NCBI GenBank assembly: GCA_932294295.1
Contig: OW028579.1
Span: forward strand, 30,577,250 to 30,641,249
Direction: 5' to 3'
Source of the DNA: Alitta virens
Lineage: Eukaryota; Annelida; Polychaeta; Phyllodocida; Nereididae
Length of the DNA stretch: 64,000 nucleotides
Shown here: positions 22,632-33,539 of the stretch, piece by piece
How the letters are laid out: every line of letters starts with the position of its first letter
Position numbering within the stretch: the first letter of the stretch is position 1
Notes under the pieces: generated by a model
The model's database searches: none
Told to the model about the DNA's origin: nothing
What the model saw: the letters and a program-made list of their open reading frames with translations, nothing else
Program-made: the position numbers and the translations under genes

Positions 22632-25600
22632 ATGGATGATATATTGACCAAAAGGAGTAGAACAGAGGGCGCTAATGCTGATACAAAGCCTTACATTATT
22701 AGACCTATGAGTCAAAAAATATCTAGAAAGTTTGGAATAGAAGAAGTAACATACAAAACCAAATTTAATAATAACTTGCAAGGCGTACAACTACTTAACG
22801 CTCAGAATGAATTACATAACATGTTCACGGATGTTATAGAGTTGGTTAATGAGAAACATCCTAATGGTGATGATAAAGCAAGGATCACTATTAATCACTC
22901 AGGATTGGAGAGGGAAGTGTTTATACATTGTCAACCAAAACACAACATTACAGCAGATGTTATAATGGAAAGGTAAGAATGAGACGACATAATAATTATA
23001 ATCTTTTTACAACATTAATAATTTAACATATTATAGTGTTACAGTTTTTATTTTATTTATAGGATAAACTCCGTTCTCCAATCGAACAAATCACTAGATA
23101 TTGATGATACTTTTGAAATTAACGTGGGCATCATGAGCGCTGACAGCCAAGGAGGCGGTGGTAGCAGAGCAATTGTAGATACTGATCCCTTATCAGCTAG
23201 TTGTACAATCAAAAAAAAACATTCAATGGTGTTTATTCCTGTGATAAGAAATGAATATTTGTGTGCAGGTAGGGCTATTATAACATGCAAAGCTAAACTA
23301 GATAATATGAGCAAAGCAAAATTTGCAAAACTTATAAGAAAAGATAGGTCTATGAGTAAAGCGCACGATTCGCAACGTAGCTGTGCCATCAGACTTCACA
23401 GAAAGGCGGGTGTATCAACAACTTCGCCTGTTAAAGTTAAGGACCTACATAAGTTTGAGTCAGAATTAGACATCCAGATTGTTGTTATATCGGGGGATAC
23501 AGGCAACGATGTCATATACAAAGGTATATTAACTAGACCGAGAAAGATTTTTTTATATCTGAAGGATAATCACTATCATAGTATCACAGGTATCAATGGT
23601 TTTTTTGTCAACAGTAAGATATGCAATCATTGTTTTGAAGTATATAACAAAAATAGAAAGCACGGTTGTGATACAGTATGTAGAACATGCTGTTCTGAAA
23701 ATTGCATGTTTGACAATACATCTATAGAATGCATAGACTGTAATATGATGTGTCGTAATACACTGTGTTATGAAAGACATAAAAAACGCAGACGGTATGA
23801 CAGAGGTGTTCTGAAGGATGAAGATCAGCCCTCTCTCTGCGAACAATACTACATGTGTAAGACATGTTTCGTAATACTAAATACATCAAAAAGAGCCAAA
23901 CATTTACATATGTGTGGCGAATGGTTATGTACATGCTGTCATGAGTATGTTTTAGGCGAACATTTATGTTTCTATAGGATAAAGAAAGCTAAGATGTCAT
24001 CAGGAAAATTTTTATATTATGATTTTGAAACGTGTCAAAACAATATCGTCACATGCGAAAAAGGTTACAAGAATAAACCACGTGATGACTGCGATAAGTG
24101 TATACCTCTAGAACTATGCACTCCATGTCGTAAATGTGTAAACTGTAAGAGACCATATTGCGGTTTACAGAAACATATACCTAACTTTTTAGTATGTCAA
24201 ACAGTATGTGATAATTGTGAGGATAATGCGTTCACACCTTACTCTAAATGTGAGAACTGCGGCGATAGATGCAATACCTGCTCTGTTAAAGACAATTCCC
24301 TTAAACATTTTATAAGGGATTTATGTAACAATGATACATGCGGTAAGAGGGAAAAAATATTTAAGGGGCCAGATACAACAGAGGAATTCTGTAAGTGGTT
24401 ATTAACGCCTCAACATAAAGATGTTACGGCAATTGCACACAACGCTAAAGCATTTGATGCCCATTTTGTTCTCGGTTATTGCGTAGATAATGGTGTTTTC
24501 CCAGAAGTTATATTTACTGGCACAAAGATTATGTTGATGAATATTAAACAGGGGGTGAGCATTAGATTCATAGATAGTTTGAATTTTCTACCCATGCGTT
24601 TGAAGGCACTACCCAAAGCTCTAGGCCTACAAGGGGAATTGAAGAAAGGTGATTTTCCACACTTAGCAAATACACTAGAGAACCAAGAATACATTGGACC
24701 AATGTTTGCGCCATATTATTATGGTGTTGATTTTATGTCTACAGCTGACAGAACAGAGTTCTTCATTTGGTACAATGAGCAACAGGGTAAAACATTTGAT
24801 TTTCAGAAAGAATTGCTAGAGTACACACGGGCTGATGTAACCATTCTGAGGGAAGCATGCACTAGTTTTAGAAAACTTATAATGGCAGTTACAACAATAC
24901 AGGATTCAAACATCGCAGGTATAGATCCTTTCGCTCATGCTACCCTAGCATCTTGTGCAATGCAGGTAATTAGACAACTTATGCTCTATGAAGTACATAA
25001 TGTGACTTTAACAGATGGTAGATCAGGTGAGGCTGTTCTCAGAAGAGATGAATGGTATTTTAATAACGAAATTATTAATAATGACATGATATCCGAGTCG
25101 TCATTCGTCAGCTCTCCTATACCGCAAATACCCGCACAGGGGTATGGTAAACATCATAATGATAGTCAGAAGTCAGCTTTATGGTTAGAATGGATAAGTC
25201 ACTCAGAGGACAAATTTATACAGCATGCTAGGAATGGTGGTGAATTTCGTATACCAGGAACAAGGTATACAGTCGATGGTATACATATAAACAGTAATAC
25301 CGTTTACGAATACCTAGGATGTCGTTTTCATGGTCATACATGTCAGAAAGACAGACAGGCCAAGGATCCACGTACACACCTATCTTTGAAAGCTCTTTAC
25401 AACAGAACTATAGAACGTCTTCATGAAATAGGAACACTAGGGTACAATGTTATTTCGATATGGGAGTGTCACTATGATAAATTACTACAAACCAACACAA
25501 TTATGAGTGAATTTGTGAAACAGTGCGACACGGTCAAGCCTTTGAAAATACGTGATAGTTTTTTTGGCGGACGAGTCGAGCCAACAAAACTCTATTATGA

Positions 25601-26894
25601 TGTTAAACATGGAGAGAAGATACGTTTCTATGACGTAACTTCGTTATATCCCCATATCACGATGTCTGGAGTTTATCCTACGTCCCACGCTACAATAATT
25701 AAGGACCCTGATATCTTTGATTATACTCTAGAATCATATTATGGTCTAGCGCAGGTACGAATTGTGCCGCCACGAGGTCTATACATACCTGTTCTACCGG
25801 TGAGGTGTAGAGGTAAACTCAAGTTCCCATTATGCGGTACATGTTCATCAAAGGAAACCCAGATGCAATGTAAATGCAGTGATGTTAAAAGAGCGCTCTT
25901 TGGTACATGGACAACACCAGAGTTGAAAGAAGCCATTAAACAAGGTTACGTATTGATTAAGATATATGAAGTGTATCACTTTCCTAGCACTACAAATGAT
26001 GATGTTTTTGGTAGTATATTCACTGAATATGTTAAAATGTTCCTTAAACAGAAACAACAGGCATCAGGATATCCTCAATGGGTAACAACTAATACCGATA
26101 AAGATAGCTATATATCTTACTATAACAGAGAGCAGGGTATCATGCTTGATAAAGATGCAATTGCGCACAATCCACCACTTAGAACAATTTGTAAATTGTT
26201 CCTCAACAGTGTGTGGGGGAAGTTTGTGCAGAGACAAAATCTACCCAGGTCATTCTATATGAAAACCCTAAATGAATATACTCAGATGAAGAATGATCCC
26301 ACAAAAAATATAATGAATTTTCATCTAATCTCAAATGATTATATTGTAGTGGATGTTATGAATGCCGAAACTTTTGAAGAGGAATCAACTTTCACTAATG
26401 AGATTATAGGTATTTTTACAACATCCTTAGCACGGCTACATTTGCTACAAGTGCTAAACAAAATAGGGCGTAATACGCTATATTACGACACCGATTCAGT
26501 TATTTTCGTTGAGCAAAATGGTGAACAGGTTGTTGAAACAGGTGATCTGTTAGGTCAATTAACTGATGAGCTCAAACAGGATACATATATTAAGACTTTC
26601 TTGTCTACAGGTCCTAAGAGCTACTCATACAAATTAAACACTGATACCGTTGTACGTAAAATCAAAGGTATTTCATTAAACCACACAAATTCTGCAATCG
26701 TTGATTTTGACTGTATGAGACAGATAGTGTTTGGTCAAAAACAATTAGTCAAACTCCCAACTAGTAATCAGATTTCGCGAGTTAAACATAGAGGTATAGT
26801 TTATAATAGACGTACAAGCAAAATATATAGAAAAGTGTTTGATAAAAGAGTAATAATTAAAAATACATACAACACATTACCTTACGGTTACTGA
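22632..26894 (+). CDS. polB: Protein-primed family B DNA polymerase (Polinton pPolB), two exons
   Basis: Replicates the element by protein priming. Exons are 22632-22972 and 23063-26894 (GAAAG|GTAAGA donor, TTATTTATAG acceptor), giving 1,390 residues; the ATG at 22632 is the first in frame. Exonuclease motifs: YYDFET (D near 434), HNAKAFD (D near 579) and YTRADV (D near 705). Polymerase motifs: A, YDVTSLYPH (D near 971); B, KLFLNSVWGKF (N near 1162); C, YYDTDS (D near 1256 and 1258), then TGPKSYSYK. A cysteine-rich, probably zinc-binding, block separates ExoI from ExoII, and a VYEYLGCRFHGHTC segment before motif A is a conserved Polinton PolB insertion. All catalytic residues are present. The N-terminal exon matches the usual conserved N-terminal region, so the spliced start is preferred over the internal GTG/ATG at 23124. 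Confidence 0.97.
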
Positions 26895-27219
26895 TATGTG
26901 CATACATAATGCCTACTGTATGGTCATAGAAATGCTTTACAGCACACCAGAAAGTTTCATGCTTAAATATATGACTAGAACTTACAAATTACGTTTTACT
27001 GTTATATCTGTATCATAACCAGTCTAGTAGTACTGTTATAATATATTTACATGATTCTCTACTGTACGATTTGTAATACGAGTGTGTTGTTTTGCAAAAT
27101 AGCTTTAGAATGTTCTATATTATAACCTTTAGTCAGTGACCTGTACACAAATATTCTATATTATGAACTACTTAATCGTAATATATACATCCAGTGTAGA
27201 TCGCCATAACAACTCGATA

Positions 27220-27852
27220 ATGCTTCTTCTTTTTACCTTTGTTCTGTGCATAAACGCAGTTACCAATACTGCTATATTATGTGGATCTTATAAGAGTTTA
27301 CAACGCTTTAACGTATGTGATTGTATTACGCTTTACGACGGGGGCATCCAAGCGGATTGCACCAAATCATCATGGCTACAACAAGTACCATCATTCTCGT
27401 CGTACATTGTACAACATATTACGCTAGTTAATATGTCAGGAACTGCATTCTGTCATAATGCAATACAGAAGGTTACCGGTGTACACAAGGCTTCAATTGT
27501 ATGTCTAGCCACTGATAAAGGTGAGTCTTATATTAGGCTAAAAAATGTATTTCAATCGCAACGATATCACAACAGTATACATATAATGCGCTTTATATTA
27601 CAGATATGTCTAAAACTGTGCAGTGTACTACGTATTCACACAAGGAATTCCTATCAACACAGGATACTTCGAGCGCATCACCTATATCTAATATAGTAAA
27701 TGTCAACACCCTCGCTGTTATAACGAGACATAACGATAATGGTTTGTCAGACGTTAGCAAGCACGCGACTACTATTAGCACCTTCCAATTTAATGTGTCG
27801 TGTATAGCTCTGGCATACATTACGTTCAAGGTATGTTTGTATAATTTATATT

Positions 27853-27893
<41 letters not shown>

Positions 27894-28046
27894 ATGAACA
27901 CATGAATAACACTTGTCTTTACACTGTAGATCATAACAACTATATTAAAGATGGTACGCTACTGCAGAAAACAGAGGTCGCAACTTTCGCAAGGCCGACT
28001 AAGCACAAGTTCAGCCATGACAGAATCCAGAGAGGGCCTTGTTTAA
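27220..28046 (+). CDS. Spliced type I membrane protein A, unknown function
   Basis: Three exons: 27220-27520 (donor ATAAAG|GTGAGT), 27604-27830 (acceptor TATATTACAG, donor TTCAAG|GTATGT) and 27930-28046 (acceptor TTTACACTGTAG), 214 residues in one frame. The start at 27220 is chosen because it opens directly with a signal peptide (MLLLFTFVLCINAVTNTA); an in-frame ATG at 27163 is possible. The ectodomain has CDC, ADCTKS, VPS, LVNMSGTAFCH and ASIVCLA motifs, all shared with protein B at 28848. A serine/threonine-rich stalk follows, then a weak membrane segment (CIALAYITFK joined to IITTILK) and a basic tail (YCRKQR). The CxC...ADC...L..VP layout is like an LRR N-terminal cap followed by one LRR strand. 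No named viral family is recognised, and function is not inferred beyond a secreted or membrane role. Confidence 0.72.
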
Positions 28047-28847
28047 TTGAATATTTGCGTGACTTACTGTTCCGTATATTTATATATACCCCAATGTGTA
28101 ATAATATGTCTCAGTAACCTATAAAAACTATATATTGTAGCATTGTTGATATGTATCTATATACCATAGTATATATCATGAAATACTATAGTAGTACTAT
28201 TTGCTTGATTAAAACATATTTGGAGTTACACCTAAATTGTTGTTGTACTTTTTTACAGCTATATATAGCATCTGCATGATAGTCTTCAATAGTTATAACT
28301 ATAAATGTATTTACAGCGATAGGTGTGTATATATGTATATTATGATTGTACTAGCACGTACATATGTATAGATATTACAGAGTACAATAATTTCGGCCAG
28401 CCTTGCACATATTAGTAAGTAGTTAAAAAAACCGAATTCCTCATTGACAATAAATTTGCGCATAAAACATCTGAATTACTCATTGACAATAACTTTGCAC
28501 AAATGAATTTTTCATTGACAATAAAGATGCACAAAAACCATTCGGTGTACTGTGAATGCTATTCATTAAGATATATATACATCGACAGTTTAAACATTGT
28601 TATGTCATTAAAGTAACATATGTTTACTATAACAGTCATGAGCCGATGTTTTCATTGCTGTCGTATAGACATTGCAACCCTGCTAATTACCCCCCTAAAA
28701 CAGTTCACACTGTACTGTTAGCTAACCATAGACGTTACAAGAAGGGGTTTAATTGCATAATAGAGTCAGGGGGGTGGTTAATTACATAACGAATTGCCAC
28801 TGGTTAGAACTTCTATTCAGTTGCTTAGAAACATTTACAGAGTTAAC
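28047..28847. other. AT-rich gap with tandem repeat
   Basis: No supported ORF. At about 28434-28545 there are three degenerate 34-39-bp units sharing GAATT..TCATTGACAATAA and TTGCRCA, directly upstream of gene B. They may be regulatory iterons. Confidence 0.55.
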
Positions 28848-30212
28848 ATGGAGACAGTACAGCGTCTTAACATTCTGATTGCGCTTATTAGTTTAGTAGC
28901 ACTGACACACGGATATCGCTACATTTGCGCCAATCGTTTATGCCTATGCAAGGTTACTAACAAGGGGAAAGACATCCGCGCAGATTGTACGAAGTCGCAG
29001 GCGTTAGAGCGAGTACCCATAGAGGAGTTCTCAAACATGGAATACGGTATGCTTTCTTTCGTGGACATGACGGGTACCAGGTACTGTCATTCAAGCATAC
29101 CCCTCCCTGCATATGACATATCGGCAAAAATTGTATGTCAAAGGAGGAGAAACAAGATTCCTGAACCCGTCATTAGTCGCAGTAATGATCAGATCGAACA
29201 CCAATACGGCTACGTCGTTATAGAACAATCAAACAGCGCTACAGTGATCATTTCATCCATCTCTGGAGTTTTGCTAATAGCTGTATCGACGGGCATTGGC
29301 ATATGGCTTCATAAGGTAAGGTTATTTAATGACTTAATTATTTGTTGTCAAAGACTCTGCTATTTTTTATAGCTGTTATTCAGAACTAATGTTATATAAT
29401 TTTGAACAGTATATCTATTTTAAACAGAATATTACAATGTTGTGCTATACATGGTAAAATTTGACACTTGGTGGCGCTGTATGTATCGTTGAACAGCATG
29501 TCTATTTTAAGCAGAATAATATTGCCAGGTGGCGCTATATATATGTTCAGGATCGACACTTGGTGGCGCTGCATATTGATTTATTTTGGACGCCAGATGG
29601 CGCTACAATGTTTAAGATTGGCTACTTGGGGGGCGTTGCGAACCTCGCAATTAGCTGATGTGTTCAATTAAACTATATGCGATCATATATACATATTGTT
29701 CACGCCTGATGTTAATATTACTCATTCATTAACTGTTTTATTTTATATATAGAGAAATCCTACAGCTGGCACGGCAATTCTGACGGGTGTCACTAGCATG
29801 GCCAGGCATACGCTAACGGGGGCACTGAGTAGGCTGCGCCAGGGAGGGGGTCAATCTACTAATAGCAGGTAACAAAACAGAAGAAACACTATATATATAT
29901 ATATATATATATAACATATTACTCCAGTATATAGATATAATACATATATACTTTTTAATACTTTTTAGCACAAGCGACGATTCCTCGGATACCACCGACC
30001 ATGATATAAATGAATCGACTCCCTGCTCATCAGCACAGCCATATACGTCACAAGGAACACCGACAACTGATTTGGATTCTACAATTAAGGTTACGGATAC
30101 TACAGTTAAAGTTACACTTTCTTATACTGACACTTCTGATGATGATGATGAAACTACTGATGCTTATAGAAAGAAACTACGTAGTTATATTGGCAAAAGT
30201 ACACCTGTATAG
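28848..30212 (+). CDS. Spliced type I membrane protein B, paralogue of A
   Basis: Three exons: 28848-29315 (donor CATAAG|GTAAGG), 29753-29868 (acceptor TTTATATATAG, donor AGCAG|GTAACA) and 29969-30212 (acceptor TACTTTTTAG), 275 residues, TAG at 30210. The start at 28848 opens with a signal peptide (LNILIALISLVALTHG). The ectodomain of about 100 residues carries CLC, RADCTKS, RVP, FVDMTGTRYCHS and ISAKIVC, in the same order as protein A. The membrane segment is ATVIISSISGVLLIAVSTGI followed by WLHK. Exons 2-3 give a cytoplasmic tail of about 120 residues, first basic, then very rich in S, T and D (SDDSSDTT, DTSDDDDETTD). Intron 1 holds a CTCF-like iteron array. The A/B pair must have arisen by tandem duplication. 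A virion-surface or host-surface glycoprotein is possible but unproven. Confidence 0.75.
29463..29640 (+). repeat. Internal CTCF-like iteron array in intron 1 of gene B
   Basis: Cores at about 29463-29479 (ACACTTGGTGGCGCTG), 29524-29536 (GCCAGGTGGCGCTA), 29555-29571, 29589-29604 (CGCCAGATGGCGCT) and a decayed fifth near 29620-29640. The flanks (TTTAAGATTGGCTACTTGG) match terminal iteron spacers. A longer period is also visible: GAACAGYATRTCTATTTTAA occurs at about 29404 and 29491. Confidence 0.75.
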
Positions 30213-30999
30213 AGATATTCTCACAACATGATCTAATTGATGCTAATTGTACTTATATTATATGTCTGTTAATGCACTTTATTACCCAAGGTATTATATA
30301 GGTACTATTCTATGATATGTATACCTATCGTATTGTAATGTCATACTTGTATATATTTGTATTGTTCATGTATAGAGATGTTCTTATACAGTGAACTAAT
30401 TGATGCTAACTGTCCTTTAATATTATACTCAAAGTATATACTCTACTACTTCTATGATATTGTATATGTAGGTAATGATTATGAAAATTACTCGTATATA
30501 GAGATGGCATTATATATAATGTCCTAACGGATGTTAATCACTCTTATAATATATATGAAGTAGATCTGCTGTTTTTTACATTTTCCATGATCTGTGTGAC
30601 TAGCATATTGCAATGCTACACCTGTATATATCTCTATAATATTTGTGAATACTGCTAGTATTATTATATATTGCTGATTAGTACTGTGTATACAAAGTCG
30701 CTTGAAGACTTACTTTTGATATGTTATTATTATATATATTGCTGATTAGTACTGTGTATACAAAGTCGCTTGAAGACTTACTTTTGATACTAAATAAAAT
30801 CATACAACAGTATATACTATATGTACAGAGTTATACATTAATATTAAGTTTGTCTGGTTAGCATATATTAGTAGACTATATGACATAGACAATGTATTCG
30901 AGTAATACATATATATGTAACCCGGAAATCATCTTTGATGTTCAATACATTTTTAATAATAAAAATAGTACAATACCAATAACAAATAGTACAATAACA
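30213..30999. other. Convergent intergenic region with 66-bp direct repeat
   Basis: Lies between the ends of the two arms. GCTGATTAGTACTGTGTATA with its AAAGTCGCTTGAAGACTTAC continuation is present twice, at about 30673-30722 and 30738-30787. AATAAA at 30793 may serve as the poly(A) signal for the plus-strand arm. No ORF. Confidence 0.6.
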
Positions 31000-31742
31000 T
31001 CATATAAAACAAAAATAAGGGGTCAAAAGAGTCATCTCGGGTGCAGCATGTTCCACATGATGTAGGGCGGTGTCGATACTTTGTAGATCATCAATAGTTA
31101 ATGATACTCCTTCGCTCTTTTGATCATAACTGATGGTCTCGCACAATGTTGTTACACATCCCTCCTTGATTAGGTAGAAAAAGCCCCCTAGATGCACAGT
31201 AGCGTTGACTTCACCGCATGATAAAGGCGGTATGTAGTGTACCAGGTTAATAAACATCTGTAGAGGTAGCGATATTGTCAGTTCCTCTTTAAGAACAGTA
31301 CCCTGTAATTAAAAAGATATTATCCATAATTAATATATACATATGCGTATGTTTTAAATATATGTTAAGGATATATTGTATACCGTACCTGTGTATCTGT
31401 TAGATCGATGCTGACGTCGCCATCTATACACATAACATTGAGAGTTATTGAAGTACTAATAATAATACTTGTGCGTTTACCTCCTATTAATCCTGGAATT
31501 GTACTAAACACATCCTCGTACTCTCTTTGCAAAAATCTGAAGAACAATGCTGTAGCTTTGTAACACTTTTCTATGTATAATGTTTTCAGTAGCATTTTAG
31601 TCTTATCCAGGAGTGATGTTTGTGACCTAATAACAATTAAATCAGAATCCTTCAGCAATCCCTCACAGCGTAGCATTATAGCTATCTCATTGGTATTAAC
31701 ATGGTAAATAAATGCATCAGCATAGTCTCGTAGTATTTCCAT
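31000..31742 (-). CDS. CARD-like death-fold protein with PC4-like repeats, two exons
   Basis: Exon 1 is 31742-31389 (donor ACACAG|GTACGG) and exon 2 is 31302-31000 (acceptor TTTTAATTACAG), 218 residues. Residues 1-86 show a six-helix pattern like a CARD: LRDYADAF, IAIMLRCEGLL, DLIVIRS, DKTKMLLKTL, ATALFFRFLQREYEDVF. Residues about 95-140 (MCIDGDVSIDL, then LTISLPLQMFINLVHYI) and 150-203 (GGFFYLIKEGCVTTL, then SEGVSLTIDDLQSI) each follow the beta-beta-beta-alpha pattern of PC4/p15 ssDNA-binding domains and resemble the PC4-like protein at 32283-33154. The CARD call comes from pattern reading without alignment scores, and another death-fold class is possible. The PC4 part is weaker. Such a domain would be expected to touch host apoptosis or inflammasome signalling; direction of effect unknown. 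Confidence 0.6.
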
Positions 31743-32282
31743 GGCGAGTTGTAAGAGTGGGACAGGTCCTACCTTTTATACATGTAGTCAACAGCTATCA
31801 TGTAATTAACAATACGGTTAGGAAGCGGTAAATGAGAAGTACGAAATTGCGTGCGACTATCAGTATCTGCATGTGTAGAGCATTCTCTCATAAACGACTC
31901 ATCATGCCGCACCTAAACTTGTTGTACTAACGTATGTAGTTGAGACTTCTCAAATAGATCATCTTATTTGTTTAAAATACGGTTGAAACATATGCTTTGG
32001 CTGACATTATAAAAAACACAACAATTTAATATACGTGTATATATTTATTAATGTGGTGATATATATTGGTGCATTACTGACAAAAATGCAGCACACGCGT
32101 AAACATAGTGTCTGTATATTATAACAAAGTACTTACATATATATATAAAGAGATTATATATAATAATACAAAAAATATACTTATATAATATTATGGATAT
32201 ATAATTATAGTATAACGAACTATGTTCTACCACCTTTTATAACAATAGTATATAACCTATAAAGCATATTCGAGTTATTAAG
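31743..32282. other. AT-rich gap in right arm
   Basis: No ORF of note. Strongly TA-rich at about 32130-32220. It would hold the promoter of the CARD-like gene and the 3' end of the PC4-like gene. Confidence 0.5.
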
Positions 32283-33154
32283 TTAATTAGGAGAATTTGT
32301 GACTGTAGAACCGGATGAAGCAGTAGGCTGTCTGAGTGAGATATTGTAAGGACGATGCGCATGTCTTGGTATAGATGGCTTAGGTGTGCAATGGTCACAT
32401 GCATGCACATCATCCTGAGTATCATGAGTGTTGTAACATGCTGTCAGTTCAGCCAAACCGCTCCATCTGTCTTCAAGTTGAGGCAGGAGGTCTAGCAGTT
32501 TCGCAAACTCATACTTCGTGAGCTTTACACCTCTTTGTGTTGGGTGTTCAGATGTAAGCGACATGTTTCTAAAGAAACTGTGGCGCAGGTCAACTGTACA
32601 GGAGGCCTTTTTTGCCCTACAGTGCACATTTTTACCGATGTGTATCTTTAAAATATTCTGAGAATATTCATCAACCTCAGCCGTATCATCGAACATCTCA
32701 TTATCCTCAGTAATATACTCTATATCATCAATCATGTCCGTTCTAGCCGAATCACTCGTAATTGCCTCAGTTCCGTCGTCTGTTTGATACGTGTTACTAT
32801 CCTATAACAAATAGTAAATGGGGAGATTATTACAATGTTACATATATGAATATATATATACTAACAGTATTATACCAAGATACTTACAATACCTATAAAA
32901 GCAGCCATGTTACGCATGTTCTCAAGCAAATCTCGCGTTTGCTGCTTGTCCAGCGTAACCCCTTTCTTTGTAGGGATCAGACAGTAATTTTGGTCGTCTA
33001 AAGTGTATACTCTTAGATGCATTGATACCTTGCCTCTGTACCGCTGGAGCGTGAGAAATTTCCTTGAGCTAATTTCTCGATGCCACAAAAACTGGCCTTT
33101 TATCTGCGTTCCTCCCTGATTGTAGTGTTTCCTTGTCACCGCATTGTTTGCCAT
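32283..33154 (-). CDS. Tandem PC4-like (p15 coactivator fold) protein, two exons
   Basis: Exon 1 is 33154-32888 (donor GGTATT|GTAAGT) and exon 2 is 32801-32283 (acceptor TTTGTTATAG), 261 residues. Residues 25-82 fit PC4 well: RKFLTLQRYRGKVSMHLRVY, then PTKKGVTLDKQQTRDLLENM, i.e. the basic beta strands, the KKG-S/T-L turn and the C-terminal helix. An acidic linker (EDNEMFDD) follows. Residues 139-200 form a second, more divergent copy (CRAKKASCTVDLRHSFF, then QRGVKLTKYEFAKLLDLLPQ). The tail contains CDHC and HAHRP. PC4 domains bind single-stranded DNA, so a role as the element's single-strand-binding protein or as a transcription regulator is a reasonable inference. The start ATG at 33154 is the first in frame. 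Confidence 0.72.
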
Positions 33155-33539
33155 TTTGTGTGTTGCGATATATCAGTTGCGATATGAGAGAGTTCAGCAA
33201 GTCTTCGTAGAAACGATATAATGCATAGATCCAGTATCAGGCCTTTTATAGTATTCAGCATTTTTAATTATTAACCGGCTGTATGTTTGTTTGTTTGTTT
33301 GACATATCATCGTGTACCATCATGTCATTAAATAACCATTTACTTGTTATAGTGTCATTGCGTGTCCCGTGTACTTAAAACAACAGTGCGTGATGCTAGT
33401 TTTTAATAGCTATGACGCCAGAACGTCTGTTGTATGAATATTCATTACAGTTGTTATTACTTAATAACGTATTTTATAAAACAGTTGTACTATATATATC
33501 TTTAATACCTCAATTATAACTTTTAGTTCTAATACCAAT
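33155..33539. other. Intergenic gap in right arm
   Basis: No ORF. A (GTTT)n run occurs at about 33286-33300. The region should contain the promoter of the PC4-like gene. Confidence 0.5.

Noticed and set aside
30010..30231. Plus-strand 73-residue ORF starting at 30010
   Set aside because: Out-of-frame reading of exon 3 of membrane gene B; the in-frame spliced reading is preferred.
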